Assembly: GCF_003515775.1 (NCBI RefSeq)
Contig: NZ_QWEI01000001.1
Coordinates: 166,106 to 230,105, forward strand
Length of the DNA: 64,000 nt
Source: Ureibacillus yapensis
Lineage (GTDB): Bacteria > Bacillota > Bacilli > Bacillales_A > Planococcaceae
Reading direction: 5' to 3'
Part shown: positions 16,382 to 24,061 of the stretch, piece by piece
How positions within the stretch are numbered: the stretch's first letter is position 1
How the letters are laid out: the number at the start of each line of letters is the position of its first letter
Position numbers and translations under genes: made by a program
Notes under the pieces: model-generated
Databases searched by the model: none
What the model saw: the letters and a program-made list of their open reading frames with translations, nothing else
Told to the model about the DNA's origin: nothing

Positions 16382-16397
16382 GACCGAATATTCGGTC
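16382..16397. promoter_or_regulatory. Perfect 16-bp palindrome, possible operator
   Basis: GACCGAATATTCGGTC is a perfect 16-bp dyad about 50 bp past the presumed transcription start. Without a loop it is a poor RNA hairpin, so a protein-binding DNA site (for example a TetR-family operator) is more likely. Its core CCGAA-NN-TTCGG is the same as in the palindromes upstream of scoA. Confidence 0.4.
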
Positions 16398-16411
16398 CAA
16401 TCAACAATTAG

Positions 16412-16518
16412 ATAGCGGTGATTGCTATGGGTCTACTATAGCAGGAGCGGTTTCTGGAGAGTTTGCATCTTAGCGACGCCGAAGGGTTCATAATCTCAGG
16501 CAAAAGGACAGAAAAGTA
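16412..16518 (+). ncRNA. Glycine riboswitch (single aptamer)
   Basis: The conserved glycine aptamer core is readable: GGAGAG after the P1 strand TTTCT (16451-16455), then GCCGAAGG (near 16478-16485) and CTCAGGCAAAAGGACAGAAA (16495-16514), with P1 closing against AGAAA. Only one full aptamer is present. The upstream segment 16412-16450 can form short stems (TAGC/GCTA and GCTAT/ATAGC) and may be the degenerate ghost partner seen in singlet glycine riboswitches. The downstream terminator at 16600-16637 and the permease gene make an ON or OFF switch for glycine transport. Family assignment is confident; the regulatory sign is not determined. Confidence 0.88.
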
Positions 16519-16599
16519 ACTACTTAGAAAATCAGTATATTCTATTGGTCAATTGTTTTCATAGGATAGTAAGATTTTTATTTTTTGTTATTTTATTGT

Positions 16600-16637
16600 C
16601 AATGAGATGGGATGCTTCCCATCTCATTTTTTATTTT
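16600..16637 (+). terminator. Expression-platform terminator of the glycine riboswitch
   Basis: AATGAGATGGG (16601-16611) pairs perfectly with CCCATCTCATT (16618-16628), followed by TTTTTATTTT. It lies between the aptamer and the permease start at 16711, so it is the likely regulated attenuator. Confidence 0.85.
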
Positions 16638-16710
16638 CAGCGTTGTTAAGTTGTAGCTTCTATTAGATTCGCGTATAAAAGCATACGCACTAACTACAGG
16701 GGGCATACAA

Positions 16711-18045
16711 ATGGAACACAAAGAATTAAAAAGAGACTTAAAAAATCGGCATGTGCAGCTAATTGCCATCGGGGGAACAATCGGGACCGGCCTATTTCTG
16801 GGATCGGGGGCAGCCATTGAAAAAGCAGGTCCATCCATCCTTTTTGTTTATCTGATTATTGGAATCTCGTTATTTTTTGTCATGCGTGCGTTGGGAGAAT
16901 TGCTTCTATCAAACGCAGGCTATCAATCGTTCAACGATTTTGCAACCGAATATATTGGTCCATGGGCAGGCTATGTGACAGGCTGGACGTATTGGTTCTG
17001 CTGGATTATGACAGCGATGGCGGATATTATCGCTGTTGGGCTTTACGTAAGATATTGGTTCGATATCCCGCAATGGGTTCCATCTCTAGTATGTTTGGTC
17101 ATTTTACTAGGATTAAATTTATTGACGGTTAAACTCTTCGGTGAATTGGAATTTTGGTTCGCCTTGATTAAAGTGATTACCATAGTGGCGTTGATTGTCA
17201 TCGGAATTATTTTGATTGTGACGGGATTTGAAACTCCTGCAGGCCAAGTTTCCGTATCAAATCTTTGGGAACATGGGGGCTTCTTCCCTAATGGAATGTC
17301 AGGATTTTTATTCGCCTTCCAGATGGTTGTCTTCTCCTTTGTGGGCGTTGAATTAGTAGGTGTTTCCGCTGCAGAAACAGCGAACCCTCAAAAAAACATT
17401 CCTTCAGCCATCAATAAAATTCCTGTACGAATTTTACTGTTTTACGTAGGGGCAATCTTTGTAATTTTATGTATTAACCCATGGACGGAACTAAGCGCTG
17501 CCAACAGTCCATTTGTTCAAGTATTCAGCTTGGTCGGAATTCCGGTTGCTGCCGGCATCATCAACTTTGTTGTCCTGACTTCTGCCGCATCGGCCGGCAA
17601 TAGCGGACTATTCTCAACAAGTCGCATGATGTACAACTTAAGCAAAAATAACCAAGGGGCAAAATCGTTAGGTAAGTTGAATAAAAACGCTGTCCCCGCC
17701 AATGCTCTCGTCATCTCTTCGATTGTCGTATCCATCGGAGCATTGCTTAGCTACGCTATTCCGGATAGTGCCTTTAGCATTGTAACAACCATCAGTGCCA
17801 TTTGTTTCATTTGGGTGTGGAGCATTATTTTAATTTCCCACATTCGCTATCAAAAAAGGCGGCCGCATTTACATAAAAAATCGACATTCAAAGCACCTTT
17901 CACGCCTTTCATTAACTATGTCGTGCTAACATTGTTCGTCGTGATTCTTATTATTATGTTTGTGGCTCCGGAGACAAGAACCGCTTTAATACTTACTCCT
18001 ATTTGGTTTATTGTCTTGATTGTTACGTATAGAATGAGGAAATAG
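16711..18045 (+). CDS. Amino-acid permease, probable glycine/alanine (CycA-like)
   Basis: A 444-residue APC-superfamily (AAT family) transporter with about 12 membrane helices. The family N terminus LKNRHVQLIAIGGTIGTGLFLGSG... (helix 1 unwound Gly motif) is clear, as are SFVGVELVGVSAAETANP and the GNSGLFSTSRMMYNLS segment. AAT members carry neutral amino acids by proton symport. The glycine riboswitch directly upstream points to glycine, perhaps with alanine and D-serine as in CycA. It is preceded by a GGGGG ribosome site. Function from the family is firm; the glycine specificity is inferred from the RNA switch. Confidence 0.88.
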   Translation: MEHKELKRDLKNRHVQLIAIGGTIGTGLFLGSGAAIEKAGPSILFVYLIIGISLFFVMRALGELLLSNAGYQSFNDFATEYIGPWAGYVTGWTYWFCWIMTAMADIIAVGLYVRYWFDIPQWVPSLVCLVILLGLNLLTVKLFGELEFWFALIKVITIVALIVIGIILIVTGFETPAGQVSVSNLWEHGGFFPNGMSGFLFAFQMVVFSFVGVELVGVSAAETANPQKNIPSAINKIPVRILLFYVGAIFVILCINPWTELSAANSPFVQVFSLVGIPVAAGIINFVVLTSAASAGNSGLFSTSRMMYNLSKNNQGAKSLGKLNKNAVPANALVISSIVVSIGALLSYAIPDSAFSIVTTISAICFIWVWSIILISHIRYQKRRPHLHKKSTFKAPFTPFINYVVLTLFVVILIIMFVAPETRTALILTPIWFIVLIVTYRMRK

Positions 18046-18056
18046 CATAAATTACA

Positions 18057-18090
18057 AAAACCTCTTGCGGATTTTTCTGCAAGAGGTTGG
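18057..18090 (-). terminator. Bidirectional terminator between the permease and yqkE
   Basis: AACCTCTTGC (18059-18068) pairs with GCAAGAGGTT (18079-18088). On the minus strand it is followed by TTTTTG, fitting yqkE; on the plus strand there is no strong T-run but it may still serve the permease gene. Confidence 0.75.
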
Positions 18091-18115
18091 CTGTTTGTAT
18101 TTCGATTGCTTTTTA

Positions 18116-18385
18116 TTAAAACTTCGAGCCCTGATTGCCATATTTTTCTAATAATTCTTCAAAACTCATGTTTTTTTCGCGCTGTTTTCGTTCAAAAGCC
18201 AATTTGGCTTGGCGTTCTTCTTCCTTGGCCTGTTCCTCTGCTACCATGCTGTTCTTTGCAGCTTTTAACTTTGCCAGTACATCGCTGTTCAACTGGTCTT
18301 GCAATGTTACCGCATCTTCTTTATGTGTAGACTGAGAGGACGACGTTTGTTTTGAAGTTTGGCTTTGATTTCTCTTTTTCCCCAC
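18116..18385 (-). CDS. yqkE: DUF3886 family protein (YqkE-like)
   Basis: A small, highly charged, coiled-coil-prone protein of about 89 residues. The C-terminal KNMSFEELLEKYG...SKF matches the KNKSFEELLNESG...SKF end of B. subtilis YqkE. Function unknown. The start is probably a GTG at 18385 (VGKKRN), with AGGTGAT just upstream; a second GTG three codons earlier is possible. In B. subtilis it sits between yqkF and yqkD; here those neighbours are separated by the glycine permease and the ketone-body operon, so this gene marks the conserved backbone. Confidence 0.75.
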   Translation of the reverse strand: MGKKRNQSQTSKQTSSSQSTHKEDAVTLQDQLNSDVLAKLKAAKNSMVAEEQAKEEERQAKLAFERKQREKNMSFEELLEKYGNQGSKF

Positions 18386-18592
18386 ACTGATCACCTACTA
18401 AAAATTAAATTTCACCCTATAGTTTATCATGTTTTGGTAAAAAACACGATTTCCAATGAGGAAACCAATCGCTTCCCCACTTTCACCATGACGGCACATA
18501 AAAAATCTTCATTCATTTTCATTCAATTCTACTAATTAAAACATTTTTAAGGGTAAAATAGAAAAAAACGAATCGAAGGAGAGGTGTTGTGT

Positions 18593-19933
18593 ATGGAAAA
18601 TAAGTTAAAACTTCTTTCGCCAGAAGTTATTTCACAAATTTTAGAAACGGCATTCCAATGGTTTGTGGTAGTCGATCGCGCGGCAAAAATCATTTATATT
18701 AACGATGAATATTGCCGCTTTCTTGAAGTGAGCCGTGAAGAGGCTATTGGCAAGCATGTAGCCGATGTGATTGAAAATAGTGAAATGCATCTTGTGATGG
18801 AGAAAGGCATTGCGCAAATTGCTGCACCGCATTACATTAAGGGCACCTATATGCTTCCAAACCGCGTTCCTATAATAGTAGATGGCGAGATTGTCGGCGC
18901 ATTCGGAAGCGTCGTGTTCCGTGATATAAATGATTGGAAAAAACTCAGTTCCCATGTGCGCCAAACAATGGATAAAATTGAATCCAGCAGTAACCAATAC
19001 CGGGAATCGTTTTATCATCTTTCGGATATTAAAGGCATTTCCCCATCCATTCGAAAAATCAAGGAAACCATAACTACCATTGCCCCTACTAAGCTGCCTG
19101 TGTTGATTGAAGGGGAGATTGGCACAGGAAAAGAAATATTTGCCCAAAGTATTCATAGTTTATCGAATCGAGCAGAAAATTACTTTGTTAAAATGAATTG
19201 CTCAACCATTCCGAAAGAATTGCTTGAAGAAGAGCTCTTTGGAAAATATGTCGATAATCAATCCGTCAAAAAGGGACGAATTCAACGTGCAGAAGGCGGT
19301 ACCCTTTTCTTGGAAGAAATTAATGAATTGCCTATTACACTGCAGGCAAAGCTATTAAAAACATTGCAGGAGCATAAAGTTCAACCGCTTGGAACGGAAG
19401 AAGAAATTTCAGTGGATGTGCGCTTTATACTAAGTTCAAATACTTCTCTTGCGGAAATGGTGAGAAATAAGCTTTTTCGGGATGATTTATTTTACAAAAT
19501 TCAAGCAATCACATTGCAAATCCCCCCTCTCCGTGAACGGATAGAAGATTTAACTGAGTTGATCCATACATTTTTAAGCCAATATAGCGTGGAGGCAGGC
19601 AGACGCGGCATTAAAATCGAGCGAAAAGCTTGGTACACCCTGCAGCAATACAATTGGCCCGGCAATGTAAGAGAATTGCAGAATGTGCTGCAAGCCATCG
19701 TCCATTTAGCGGAAGGAGATACGATTACGGTCGATGTGCTTCCGCTCCATATCCGCCAAAAACGAACAACCTTCTCAAAAAATAATAACACCTTGGATGA
19801 AATGCTTTTTCAGGTAGAAGGTCAAATTTTGCAGGAATACCTAAACAATGAAAAAGATAAATTAATCATCGCTAAAAAATTGGGCATCAGCCGTTCTACC
19901 CTTTATGAAAAAATTAAAAAACACAACTTATGA
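18593..19933 (+). CDS. PAS-AAA+-Fis enhancer-type regulator lacking GAFTGA
   Basis: A 446-residue regulator with the layout of sigma-54 activators: a PAS sensor domain (residues ~18-112, VVVDRAAKIIYINDEYCRFL), an AAA+ domain (~140-370) and a Fis-type helix-turn-helix (~410-446, AKKLGISRSTLYEKIKK). Walker A is GEIGTGKE, Walker B is GGTLFLEEIN, and NWPGNVRELQN is the sensor II region. The segment between LFG and KKGR is KYVDNQSV; the GAFTGA loop that contacts sigma-54 is missing. It is upstream of the ketone-body operon, in the same direction, and very likely controls it, sensing a ligand through PAS. AAGGAGAGG sets the ATG at 18593. Confidence 0.88.
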   Translation: MENKLKLLSPEVISQILETAFQWFVVVDRAAKIIYINDEYCRFLEVSREEAIGKHVADVIENSEMHLVMEKGIAQIAAPHYIKGTYMLPNRVPIIVDGEIVGAFGSVVFRDINDWKKLSSHVRQTMDKIESSSNQYRESFYHLSDIKGISPSIRKIKETITTIAPTKLPVLIEGEIGTGKEIFAQSIHSLSNRAENYFVKMNCSTIPKELLEEELFGKYVDNQSVKKGRIQRAEGGTLFLEEINELPITLQAKLLKTLQEHKVQPLGTEEEISVDVRFILSSNTSLAEMVRNKLFRDDLFYKIQAITLQIPPLRERIEDLTELIHTFLSQYSVEAGRRGIKIERKAWYTLQQYNWPGNVRELQNVLQAIVHLAEGDTITVDVLPLHIRQKRTTFSKNNNTLDEMLFQVEGQILQEYLNNEKDKLIIAKKLGISRSTLYEKIKKHNL

Positions 19934-19940
19934 ACTATAT

Positions 19941-19954
19941 TCCGAAGTTTCGGA
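19941..19954. promoter_or_regulatory. Palindromic operator-like site 1 upstream of scoA
   Basis: TCCGAAGTTTCGGA, a 14-bp dyad (TCCGAA-NN-TTCGGA) beginning 8 bp after the regulator stop codon. It is the first of three near-identical copies and a likely binding site for the Fis domain of the adjacent regulator. Confidence 0.6.
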
Positions 19955-19960
19955 CGATTA

Positions 19961-19974
19961 TCCGGAATTTCGGA
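19961..19974. promoter_or_regulatory. Palindromic operator-like site 2 upstream of scoA
   Basis: TCCGGAATTTCGGA, the same dyad with one mismatch. It starts exactly 20 bp after site 1, about two helical turns, so the two sites face the same side of the DNA. Confidence 0.6.
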
Positions 19975-20026
19975 TTTTTTTGTTCTACGCTAAATCTCTC
20001 TCCTTCCCTTACTCACTTCTAATTAT

Positions 20027-20040
20027 TCCGAATTTTCGGA
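20027..20040. promoter_or_regulatory. Palindromic operator-like site 3 upstream of scoA
   Basis: TCCGAATTTTCGGA, a third copy of the dyad, starting 66 bp after site 2 and about 43 bp before the presumed scoA promoter -35 element. Confidence 0.6.
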
Positions 20041-20082
20041 TTAATATAACATCCTTCGATGTCACATTTTTGTCACACCCTC

Positions 20083-20111
20083 TTGCATACAATGTACCGT
20101 TCTGTTTTAAT
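20083..20111 (+). promoter_or_regulatory. Candidate sigma-A promoter of the scoA operon
   Basis: TTGCAT (20083-20088) and TTTAAT (20106-20111) are spaced by 17 nt, a fair sigma-A match. Overlapping it, TGTCAC at 20071-20076 and TTGCA at 20083 resemble a -24/-12 (sigma-54) promoter, but the spacing is one base too long and the -24 G is replaced by T. Confidence 0.4.
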
Positions 20112-20176
20112 ACACCTAATAACTCTTTAAATACATTTTTTTGTTAGTTTTATATTTTCAAAGGAGGCGATGATTG

Positions 20177-20878
20177 ATGAAACAACTATTTACTTCTGCC
20201 CAAGAAGCAGTGAACAACATTCAGGATGGCTCTACTATCATGGTCGGTGGTTTTGGCTTGGTCGGCATTCCGGAACAATTGATCCTTGCGCTTGTCGAAA
20301 AGGGCGTAAAAGAGTTAACCATCATTTCAAACAACTGTGGCGTAGATGACTGGGGACTCGGTTTGCTATTAAAGAAAAAACAGATTAAGAGAATGATTGG
20401 ATCTTATGTAGGAGAAAACAAAGAATTCGAACGTCAAGTACTTTCCGGTGAAATTGAAGTAGAGTTGATTCCCCAAGGAACACTTGCGGAAAGAATCCGT
20501 GCGGGCGGTGCAGGGATTCCGGCCTTCTATACTCCGGCTGGCGTAGGCACTATCGTGGCAGAAGGAAAAGAAACACGATCTTTCAATCAGAAAGAATATG
20601 TATTGGAAACGGCTTTGACAGCAGATTTCGCACTAATCCGCGCAGCAAAAGGCGATACAATCGGAAATTTGGTATACAACAAAACTGCCCAAAACTTTAA
20701 TCCGATCATGGCGCAAGCGGCTAAGTTTACGATTGCCGAAGTGGAAGATCTTGTTGAAGTGGGCAGCATTGATCCAAATGAAGTGCACACACCCAGCATC
20801 TTTGTACAAGGTCTTTTACAGGCAGCACAGGAAAAACGGATTGAACGCTTAACGATCTCAAGCTATAAGGAGGTTTAA
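20177..20878 (+). CDS. scoA: Succinyl-CoA:3-oxoacid CoA-transferase subunit A
   Basis: The alpha subunit of the heterodimeric CoA-transferase that moves CoA from succinyl-CoA to acetoacetate or a similar 3-oxoacid. The 233-residue protein shows the class I CoA-transferase site [13 protein letters not shown] near residues 23-35, [15 protein letters not shown], and [20 protein letters not shown]. It is followed by scoB after 3 bp. SD AAGGAGGCG supports the ATG at 20177. In B. subtilis scoA-scoB sit with yxjC and yxjF homologues of the next genes, so this is a rearranged version of the same acetoacetate/3-hydroxybutyrate operon. Confidence 0.95.
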   Translation: MKQLFTSAQEAVNNIQDGSTIMVGGFGLVGIPEQLILALVEKGVKELTIISNNCGVDDWGLGLLLKKKQIKRMIGSYVGENKEFERQVLSGEIEVELIPQGTLAERIRAGGAGIPAFYTPAGVGTIVAEGKETRSFNQKEYVLETALTADFALIRAAKGDTIGNLVYNKTAQNFNPIMAQAAKFTIAEVEDLVEVGSIDPNEVHTPSIFVQGLLQAAQEKRIERLTISSYKEV

Positions 20879-20881
20879 AAC

Positions 20882-21541
20882 ATGACATTTTCAATAAGAG
20901 AGCGCATTGCCAAACGCGCGGAAAAAGAAATCAGAGACGGCGATTATGTCAACCTTGGAATTGGCATGCCCACATTGGTAGCGAATTATATTTCACCAAA
21001 TAAATCTGTCATCTTGCAATCCGAGAACGGTTTACTTGGCATAGGTCCCTACCCGACCGAGGATGAAGTTGATCCTGATTTAATCAATGCCGGAAAAGAA
21101 ACGGTGACAACGATTCCCGGCTCTGCCTTTTTCTCAAGTGCGGATTCCTTTGCCATGATTCGCGGCGGGCATATTGATGTCGCGATTCTCGGAGGGATGG
21201 AAGTTTCTGAAAAAGGCGATTTATCGAACTGGATGATTCCAGGAAAAATGATCAAGGGAATGGGAGGTGCAATGGATTTAGTTCATGGCGCGAAAAAGGT
21301 GATTGTCATCATGGAACACGTCTCAAAAGATGGGTCGCCAAAAATCAGGAAAGAATGTTCATTGCCTTTAACCGGAAAGGGTGTGGTGAATCAAATCATT
21401 ACGGAAAGAGCGCTAATTGAAGTAACACCACAAGGATTGAGATTAAAGGAGGTGTTCGACGGCTTTACAGTGGAAGATGTTGTGCAGTCAACGGAAGCGG
21501 ATTTAATCGTAGAGGATGTATTGGAGAATCGTTCCATTTAA
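20882..21541 (+). CDS. scoB: Succinyl-CoA:3-oxoacid CoA-transferase subunit B
   Basis: The beta subunit, 219 residues, carrying the catalytic glutamate in the [14 protein letters not shown] motif near residues 43-56. [16 protein letters not shown] near the N terminus and [14 protein letters not shown] are typical of the subunit. AAGGAGG overlaps the end of scoA and precedes the ATG by about 8 nt, so the two subunits are co-translated. It provides activated acetoacetyl-CoA for thiolysis to acetyl-CoA. Confidence 0.95.
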   Translation: MTFSIRERIAKRAEKEIRDGDYVNLGIGMPTLVANYISPNKSVILQSENGLLGIGPYPTEDEVDPDLINAGKETVTTIPGSAFFSSADSFAMIRGGHIDVAILGGMEVSEKGDLSNWMIPGKMIKGMGGAMDLVHGAKKVIVIMEHVSKDGSPKIRKECSLPLTGKGVVNQIITERALIEVTPQGLRLKEVFDGFTVEDVVQSTEADLIVEDVLENRSI

Positions 21542-21633
21542 CATCATTGAACAATCTTTACTGTGGCGATAGTGTTATCGGCAGTCACACCTTCACGATG
21601 GAGAAGTTTAGAGATTAAAGGGGGTACATGGGG

Positions 21634-22971
21634 ATGGATGGAAATATTACATTGAGTATGATTGGTTTGATTGGCGGTCTTATTTTACTTATTTGGTTAA
21701 CAATGAAAGGGATTAACATTATAATTGTTGGACCTTTATCTGCCCTATTTGTTGCGGTTTTATCAGGCATGCCATTATTTCCGCAACTAGCAGAAGAGGG
21801 CGCAGCGAACTTTGTCACAAACTATATGACAGGCTTTACTGGGTTCATCATGTCCTGGTATATGATGTTCTTGCTGGGGGCAGTATTCGGGAAAGTGATG
21901 GAAGATAGCGGAGCTGCCGATTCGGTCGCAAAATTCGTCGTCGATAAACTGGGGATGAAGTACGCAACCTTGGCCATTGTCATTGCCTGTGCGATTTTAA
22001 CTTACGGAGGTGTTTCCCTCTTTGTTGTTGCCTTTGCCGTATATCCAATGGCACTTTCGCTATTCAAGCAAGCGGATTTACCGCGCCGTTTCATTCCGGC
22101 AACGTTGGCATTGGGTTCGGTTACCTTTACAATGACATCGGCTGGTTCTCCTGAAATTCAAAACTGGATTCCAATGGATTTCCTGGAAACGACTCCTTAT
22201 GCAGGATGGGAAGTCAGTATTATTGTGGCCGTATTTATGGCCGTATTCGGTTATTGGTGGTTAAAACGAATTATTAAAAAAGCGGTTGATAAAGGCGAGC
22301 GTTTCGTGGCTCGTGATTCGGATCCATTATTTGATTCAGCAAGAGCTTTGCCAAACCCATTATTGGCATTTATTCCACTAGCTGTCGTACTAATCATTTC
22401 ATTTATCTTCCACGACTCGTTAAAGCAATCTGCACTAATCCTGGCATTGTTGGGTGGAATTATCGCTACGTTTATTGTTAGTTGGAAATACTTCAAGAAC
22501 GCTTGGGGAGCGGTTTCCGAAGGGACAATTGGTGCAATAATTGCCATCGGAAATACCGCTGCGGTGGTCGGTTTTGGCGGAGTCGCAAAAGCCGTGCCAG
22601 CGTTTAATGCAGCAGTTGAAGCAATGACAAGCATTCCTGGTTCTCCATTAATCGGTGCAGCTGTTGCCGTTTCCGTCATCGCAGGAATGACCGGTTCGGC
22701 TTCGGGTGGTCAATTAATCGCCCTGCCGTTAATTGCGCCAGGCTATATTGATGCAGGGGTAAACCAAGAAGCACTCCACCGAGTCGTGGCGATTTCTTCA
22801 GGGGCACTCGACTCTTTACCGCATAACGGCTATGTTGTTACGACAATTCAGTCCGTCTGTGGCGAAAAGCATAAAGACGCTTATTGGTCCGTAGCAGCAA
22901 CAACTGTTGTCACACCTGCGATTGGTGTAATAATTGCCATTATTCTATTCTCTCTAGGATTGGGAATTTAA
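21634..22971 (+). CDS. GntP-family permease (short-chain hydroxy/keto acid)
   Basis: A 445-447-residue membrane transporter of the GntP/gluconate:H+ symporter family with about 12 helices. Typical sequence includes GLIGGLILLIWLTMKGINIIIVGPL at the start, IVIACAILTYGGVSLFVVAFAVYP, and the late GMTGSASGGQLIALPLIAP and ALDSLPHNGYVVTTI motifs. In this operon context the cargo is probably 3-hydroxybutyrate or acetoacetate, as proposed for YxjC-type members; gluconate is unlikely because no gluconate genes are near. Two in-frame ATGs are possible; AGGGGG is 9 nt from the second (21634) and only 3 nt from the first (21628). Confidence 0.88.
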   Translation: MDGNITLSMIGLIGGLILLIWLTMKGINIIIVGPLSALFVAVLSGMPLFPQLAEEGAANFVTNYMTGFTGFIMSWYMMFLLGAVFGKVMEDSGAADSVAKFVVDKLGMKYATLAIVIACAILTYGGVSLFVVAFAVYPMALSLFKQADLPRRFIPATLALGSVTFTMTSAGSPEIQNWIPMDFLETTPYAGWEVSIIVAVFMAVFGYWWLKRIIKKAVDKGERFVARDSDPLFDSARALPNPLLAFIPLAVVLIISFIFHDSLKQSALILALLGGIIATFIVSWKYFKNAWGAVSEGTIGAIIAIGNTAAVVGFGGVAKAVPAFNAAVEAMTSIPGSPLIGAAVAVSVIAGMTGSASGGQLIALPLIAPGYIDAGVNQEALHRVVAISSGALDSLPHNGYVVTTIQSVCGEKHKDAYWSVAATTVVTPAIGVIIAIILFSLGLGI

Positions 22972-23020
22972 TTGAGAAAGTTTAATAGCCTATATGAGGC
23001 AAAAATAGGAGGGTTCGAGA

Positions 23021-23788
23021 ATGGTGCAAGATAAAGTAGTTCTTATAACAGGCTCCGCTCAAGGTATTGGCTTTCAAGTCGCTCAAGCTTTTTATGGTCA
23101 GGGCGCAAAATTAGTATTGGCGGATATTAATGAAGAAAAAGTAAAGGATGCTGCCCTTTCGCTCGGTGAAAATGCAATCGGGTTAAAATGCGATGTAACG
23201 CAGGAAGCAGAAATTCAACACGTGATCCAAACAGCCATTGACACATTCGGCCGCCTTGATGTACTCATCAACAATGCAGGCACGCAGCATGTTGCGATGA
23301 TTGAAGACTTTCCAACAGAGCGTTTTGAGTTGCTGGTCAAAATTATGTTAACCGCGCCATTTGTTGCAATCAAACATGCTTTGCCGCATATGCGAAAACA
23401 AAAATTTGGCCGGATTATTAACATGGCATCCATCAACGGACTAATCGGTTTTGCAGGCAAGGCCGCCTACAACTCCGCGAAACACGGCGTAATTGGGCTG
23501 ACAAAAGTAGCCGCACTTGAAACGGCAACAGACGGGATTACAGTGAATGCCATCTGCCCTGGTTATGTGGACACACCACTCGTTCGCAACCAGCTGCAGG
23601 ACTTAGCCGAAACGCGAAACGTGCCATTGGAAAATGTACTCGAGGAAGTGATTTACCCGCTCGTACCGCAAAAACGGCTGCTTGACGTGTCCGAGGTGGC
23701 GGACCTGGCTCTCTTCATCGCAAGCGATGCATCCAAAGGAATGACCGGCCAGGCAGTTGTATTGGATGGCGGTTATACGATTCAGTAA
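23021..23788 (+). CDS. 3-hydroxybutyrate dehydrogenase (SDR family)
   Basis: A 255-residue short-chain dehydrogenase that oxidises D-3-hydroxybutyrate to acetoacetate with NAD+. The Rossmann motif ITGSAQGIGF is at residues 9-18, the NNAG motif near 88, and the catalytic Ser-Tyr-Lys appears as NMASINGLIGFAGKAAYNSAKHG. INGL...GKAAY and the C-terminal GQAVVLDGGYTIQ resemble known 3-hydroxybutyrate dehydrogenases (YxjF-like). Last gene of the operon, ending at a strong terminator. The product feeds ScoAB. The SDR family call is firm; the substrate is from operon context plus similarity. Confidence 0.88.
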   Translation: MVQDKVVLITGSAQGIGFQVAQAFYGQGAKLVLADINEEKVKDAALSLGENAIGLKCDVTQEAEIQHVIQTAIDTFGRLDVLINNAGTQHVAMIEDFPTERFELLVKIMLTAPFVAIKHALPHMRKQKFGRIINMASINGLIGFAGKAAYNSAKHGVIGLTKVAALETATDGITVNAICPGYVDTPLVRNQLQDLAETRNVPLENVLEEVIYPLVPQKRLLDVSEVADLALFIASDASKGMTGQAVVLDGGYTIQ

Positions 23789-23808
23789 TATTAAATGTAT
23801 TTTTGAGG

Positions 23809-23838
23809 AGCGCCTTTTAGTAAAGAGGCGCTTTTTTT
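23809..23838 (+). terminator. Terminator of the ketone-body operon
   Basis: AGCGCCT (23809-23815) pairs with AGGCGCT (23826-23832), followed by seven or more T. Confidence 0.9.
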
Positions 23839-24061
23839 GCGCCCATCTTTAATAAACAGGACAATTAAGGATTGAAGTACAAAGCGCATGAACAAAATGG
23901 GAAAATCCAAAATATACTGTATTAACGCGTCCCTTCACCTTCTTTCATCTACAAAATTCAAAACGTGCCACACTAAAAATGCAAAAGTTAGTGGTACAAT
24001 CAAAATTGGTGAATAGTGTTAAATTTATGATAAATACTAAAGAAGAATCGAGGTGTTTTTA

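Noticed and set aside
20071-20087. Functional sigma-54 promoter of scoA
   Set aside because: The -24 GG is changed to GT and the spacing is one base too long; kept only as a possible relic in the findings.
23889-24015. Short plus-strand frame starting MNKMGKSKIYC before yqkD
   Set aside because: No ribosome site, no recognisable sequence, and it overlaps the likely yqkD promoter region.
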